Source: DASPTR01 sp041481365
GTDB lineage: Archaea; Thermoproteota; Bathyarchaeia; Bathyarchaeales; Bathycorpusculaceae
NCBI GenBank assembly: GCA_041481365.1
Contig: JBGPBS010000006.1
Span: 1-35,516 of the forward strand
DNA: 35,516 nucleotides
Direction: 5' to 3'
Below are positions 33,641 to 35,516 of this stretch, piece after piece (position 1 is the stretch's first letter; each line of letters begins with the position of its first letter). The notes under the pieces are model-generated. The model was given only the letters and a program-made list of their open reading frames with translations. It did no database searches and was not told the DNA's origin. The position numbers were made by a program, and so were the translations under genes.

Positions 33641-34426
33641 GTGGCAAGTTCAAAGCCTTTCACGATTCTGGTTAATCCCAGCGTTGATGAAGCAGAAAAG
33701 ACGGCTCGGGAGGCTATTTCTCAACATAGAATGCTTCTTGTCGTTGGAAAGTGTTGGGTCAATTATGCGGGAAGGGCAAAGTCAAAGCTTGAGCCCGGCG
33801 AACGCGTCTTAATCATAAAAGAGGATGGCTCTTTGCTAGTTCACCGGTCAGTCGGATATGAGCCAGTAAACTGGCAGCCACCAGGATGCATTTTTCACAC
33901 TCAAGCCAAGAAAGGTTTGCTGGAAATTCACGCCTTAAGACAGAAGCCACACGAGTCTGTCAAGGTGTTTTTTGACAGAATCGACCTAGTTGCCGGTCTA
34001 GAACTTGTTGACACTGGAGAGTTCTCGCTCTACGCGAGTGAGGAGGACATGCATAAAGCGATATTGCTCAAGCCTTCACTCTTGGAAGAGGGCTTTAACC
34101 TGATAAGTTACGAGAAGAAGGTTGAACCTGGCTTCGTGGACGTCTATGGCGAGGATAAGAATGGGAGACTTGTCGTCGTTGAGGTAAAACGAAAGACTGC
34201 GGGTAAACAGGCCGCAATCCAGCTCGCGAAGTATGTTGATGCAATAAAGCGCAGAGCAGATCGCCAGGTGCGTGGAATTCTTGCGGCACCAGACGTTGCA
34301 AAGGGTGTTCAGAAACTACTTGAAAACTTGAGCATTGAATTCAAACGGTTGGATCCAAAAGAGTGTGCAGAAACTATTCAGCGCGCGGAGACAAGAAAAC
34401 TGATCGAGTTTTTTAAACAAGCCTAG
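33641..34426 (+). CDS. nucS: NucS/EndoMS mismatch-specific endonuclease
   Basis: The 261-residue protein is the archaeal mismatch endonuclease. The N-terminal half (about 1-120) is the DNA-binding and dimer domain, with YAGRAKSKLEPGERVLIIKEDGSLLVHR near 47-74. The C-terminal half is a RecB-like nuclease with PGFVDVYGEDKNGRLVVVEVKRKTAGKQAAIQLAKY near 165-200, carrying the D...E-x-K and Q residues of the PD-(D/E)xK active site. In archaea and actinobacteria NucS cuts DNA at mismatches where MutS/MutL is absent. GTG 33641 has GAGGAT just upstream. It converges on the next methyltransferase gene. Confidence 0.93.
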   Translation: MASSKPFTILVNPSVDEAEKTAREAISQHRMLLVVGKCWVNYAGRAKSKLEPGERVLIIKEDGSLLVHRSVGYEPVNWQPPGCIFHTQAKKGLLEIHALRQKPHESVKVFFDRIDLVAGLELVDTGEFSLYASEEDMHKAILLKPSLLEEGFNLISYEKKVEPGFVDVYGEDKNGRLVVVEVKRKTAGKQAAIQLAKYVDAIKRRADRQVRGILAAPDVAKGVQKLLENLSIEFKRLDPKECAETIQRAETRKLIEFFKQA

Positions 34427-34448
34427 CTCGGCAGTGCTAAGCTCTAGG

Positions 34449-35024
34449 TTAGGGTCTGGCGATTATTACGTAGTGATAGAGCCCAGAGGTGTTCACGGTC
34501 TCTATCTTCAAGCCTGCCTTCTCGATCAGGTTAGCCGCTTCCTCTTCGCTAAATCTTATGCGAAGCGGCGGACCCAAGTTCATTGGTTCTTTCTTCCAGT
34601 CCAAATCAACCAGTCGCCCATCGGGTTTCAGCATCTTCTTGGCATTGGACAGAACCTTCGGAGCGGAATCGAAATCATGAAGGACAATACCAAAGAAAAC
34701 GATGTCGGCACAGCCCTTGCAGAGAACCGTCTTTTCAGCTTCTCCAACCTTTAGATTCAAATTCAACAGGCCTTCAACCCGGGCTCTCTCACAAAGTTGG
34801 TCTATTGCTTCTTCATCGCTGTCTAGTCCGTAGACCACCCCTTTCTCACCGACAATCCTCGCGGCAGGAATGGCGAAAAAACCATCACCACAACCGATAT
34901 CCAGAAACGTGAAACCAGGCTTCAGTCCGATGCTGACCAGAATGGCATCAGGATTCTGCCAATTTCTCCTCTCCTCTTCATCCTCAAAACACCGATGATG
35001 ATTCAAGCAAAATCCCCGAACCAT
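34449..35024 (-). CDS. Class I SAM-dependent methyltransferase
   Basis: A Rossmann methyltransferase with motif I FLDIGCGDGFFAIPAARIVG near residues 37-56, the acidic motif VYGLDSDEEAIDQL near 63-76, and FGIVLHDFDS near 110-119. An N-terminal stretch FCLNHHRCFEDEEERRNWQNP resembles family members in archaea of unknown target. I chose ATG 35024 (191 residues) over the TTG at 35042. The TATA element at 35050-35058 predicts a transcript start near 35028, so the mRNA would be nearly leaderless. Its substrate cannot be inferred. It is unrelated in orientation to nucS, which converges on it. Confidence 0.85.
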   Translation of the reverse strand: MVRGFCLNHHRCFEDEEERRNWQNPDAILVSIGLKPGFTFLDIGCGDGFFAIPAARIVGEKGVVYGLDSDEEAIDQLCERARVEGLLNLNLKVGEAEKTVLCKGCADIVFFGIVLHDFDSAPKVLSNAKKMLKPDGRLVDLDWKKEPMNLGPPLRIRFSEEEAANLIEKAGLKIETVNTSGLYHYVIIARP

Positions 35025-35049
35025 TTTTGAAACTCTATCCAAATGCTAA

Positions 35050-35058
35050 CTAATAAAG
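35050..35058 (-). promoter_or_regulatory. TATA-box candidate for the second methyltransferase
   Basis: The minus strand reads CTTTATTAG, 26-34 nt before ATG 35024. This spacing favours ATG 35024 over the upstream TTG and predicts a leader of only a few bases. Confidence 0.5.
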
Positions 35059-35228
35059 CAATACCTGCACGATAACTCGCTAGAGAAGAAAGAGTGTAGC
35101 CTCTTCTAGAGCATTACTTCTCCTCTGGGGAAAAAGGCAGCATCTCCAAGTCTAGCCCAGACTAAGCACCTGAATAGAATTCCTCAGGAATATGCGTATT
35201 TTTCTTTGATCTAGTAGTATTCAGCGAG

Positions 35229-35236
35229 ATTTAAAT
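35229..35236 (+). promoter_or_regulatory. TATA-box candidate for the 3-methyladenine glycosylase gene
   Basis: ATTTAAAT lies 24-31 nt upstream of ATG 35260, the spacing of a leaderless archaeal gene. It is the centre of a perfect 14-bp palindrome, GAGATTTAAATCTC (35226-35239). Confidence 0.55.
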
Positions 35237-35259
35237 CTCTGACTTCACGACGTTATGCC

Positions 35260-35516
35260 ATGGCAAAGAAGTTGACTAGATGCTGGAAAACCGATAGTCC
35301 GCTTTATGTCAGGTATCACGATGAAGAGTGGGGCACTCCTGTTCATGATGACAGGACGCTGTTTGAGTTTCTGACGCTTGAGGGTTTCCAAGCGGGTTTG
35401 ACCTGGGAGCTCATACTGAAGAGAAGAGATGATCTCAGAGAAGCTTTCGACAATTTCTCCCCTGAGAAAATTGCCGAGTACGCTGACAAAGACGTTGAGC
35501 GCTTGATGAACAATCC
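35260..35516 (+). CDS. tag: 3-methyladenine DNA glycosylase I (5' part, cut by window end)
   Basis: The first 85 codons match the Tag family, which removes 3-methyladenine from DNA in base excision repair. Signature segments are CWKTDSPLYVRYHDEEWGTP near residues 8-27 and LTLEGFQAGLTWELILKRRDD near 37-57. C8 and H20 fit two of the four zinc ligands of the enzyme; the other two would lie beyond the window edge. ATG 35260 is used because ATG 35255 is followed quickly by a stop in its frame. The gene runs off the right end. It adds a second DNA-repair gene close to nucS. Confidence 0.93.
   Translation, partial: MAKKLTRCWKTDSPLYVRYHDEEWGTPVHDDRTLFEFLTLEGFQAGLTWELILKRRDDLREAFDNFSPEKIAEYADKDVERLMNN

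Noticed and set aside
35075..35120. Weak stem with bulges (AGAG...CTCT) upstream of tag
   Set aside because: Stem of 4 plus 5 pairs with a large internal loop; too weak to call.
1..35516. CRISPR arrays, insertion sequences and integrase-type genes
   Set aside because: None found; no evenly spaced repeats and no transposase or recombinase motifs in any credible gene.

Overview
The window is archaeal and most likely comes from a TACK-lineage organism. Bathyarchaeia (MCG) fits best, but this is inference, not proof. The evidence is a tetrahydromethanopterin C1 branch (mch plus fwdDBAC), a Cdv (ESCRT-like) division cluster, HdrA-type electron-bifurcation genes, NucS, a PDCD5-family protein, an Lhr-type helicase and archaeal winged-helix regulators. 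Starts are a mix of ATG, GTG and TTG. Some genes carry GGAGG Shine-Dalgarno sites; others appear leaderless, about 25 nt behind a TATA box.

Layout. Positions 1-5.6 kb: the 3' end of an unknown gene, then (minus strand) fwdD-fwdB-fwdA-fwdC-mch, a tightly packed operon for formyl-methanofuran and methenyl-H4MPT chemistry. 5.7-7.5 kb: a CitG-like gene and a divergent membrane protein resembling an ECF-transporter S component share a promoter region with an inverted repeat. 7.5-10.6 kb: three paralogous nucleotidyltransferase-fold proteins of unknown function. 10.7-11.7 kb: a winged-helix regulator and MobB (molybdopterin cofactor), relevant to the Mo/W enzyme Fwd. 11.9-15.4 kb: a minus-strand cdv operon in the order cdvB paralog, cdvA, winged-helix cdvB, cdvC; the second ESCRT-III gene has no ATG/GTG/TTG start at the expected place. 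15.7-17.2 kb: a small membrane protein, a 478-bp gene-free stretch, and a class II glutamine amidotransferase broken by one frameshift. 17.2-22.6 kb: Lhr-type helicase, small membrane protein, FAH-family enzyme, AhpD-like protein and PDCD5 homolog. 22.6-27.2 kb: amino-acid permease, winged-helix protein, Ste24-type M48 protease, and a surface protein with four carboxypeptidase-regulatory-like repeats and a PEF-CTERM-like tail. 27.4-32.9 kb: minus-strand operon polyferredoxin-HdrA-HdrA/MvhD. 33.0-35.5 kb: two methyltransferases, NucS, and the start of 3-methyladenine DNA glycosylase I.

How the parts fit. Fwd and Mch interconvert CO2, formyl-methanofuran and methenyl/formyl-H4MPT, and need a low-potential ferredoxin-type donor. 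The polyferredoxin and two HdrA proteins, one fused to MvhD, could supply or take up those electrons, although no HdrB/C or hydrogenase is encoded here. MobB would help make the pterin cofactor of FwdB. The cdv genes form a self-contained division/membrane-scission module. The two least explained items are the trio of nucleotidyltransferase paralogs and the unusual start of the winged-helix cdvB. Part of the oddity (one frameshift, one missing start) may be assembly error.
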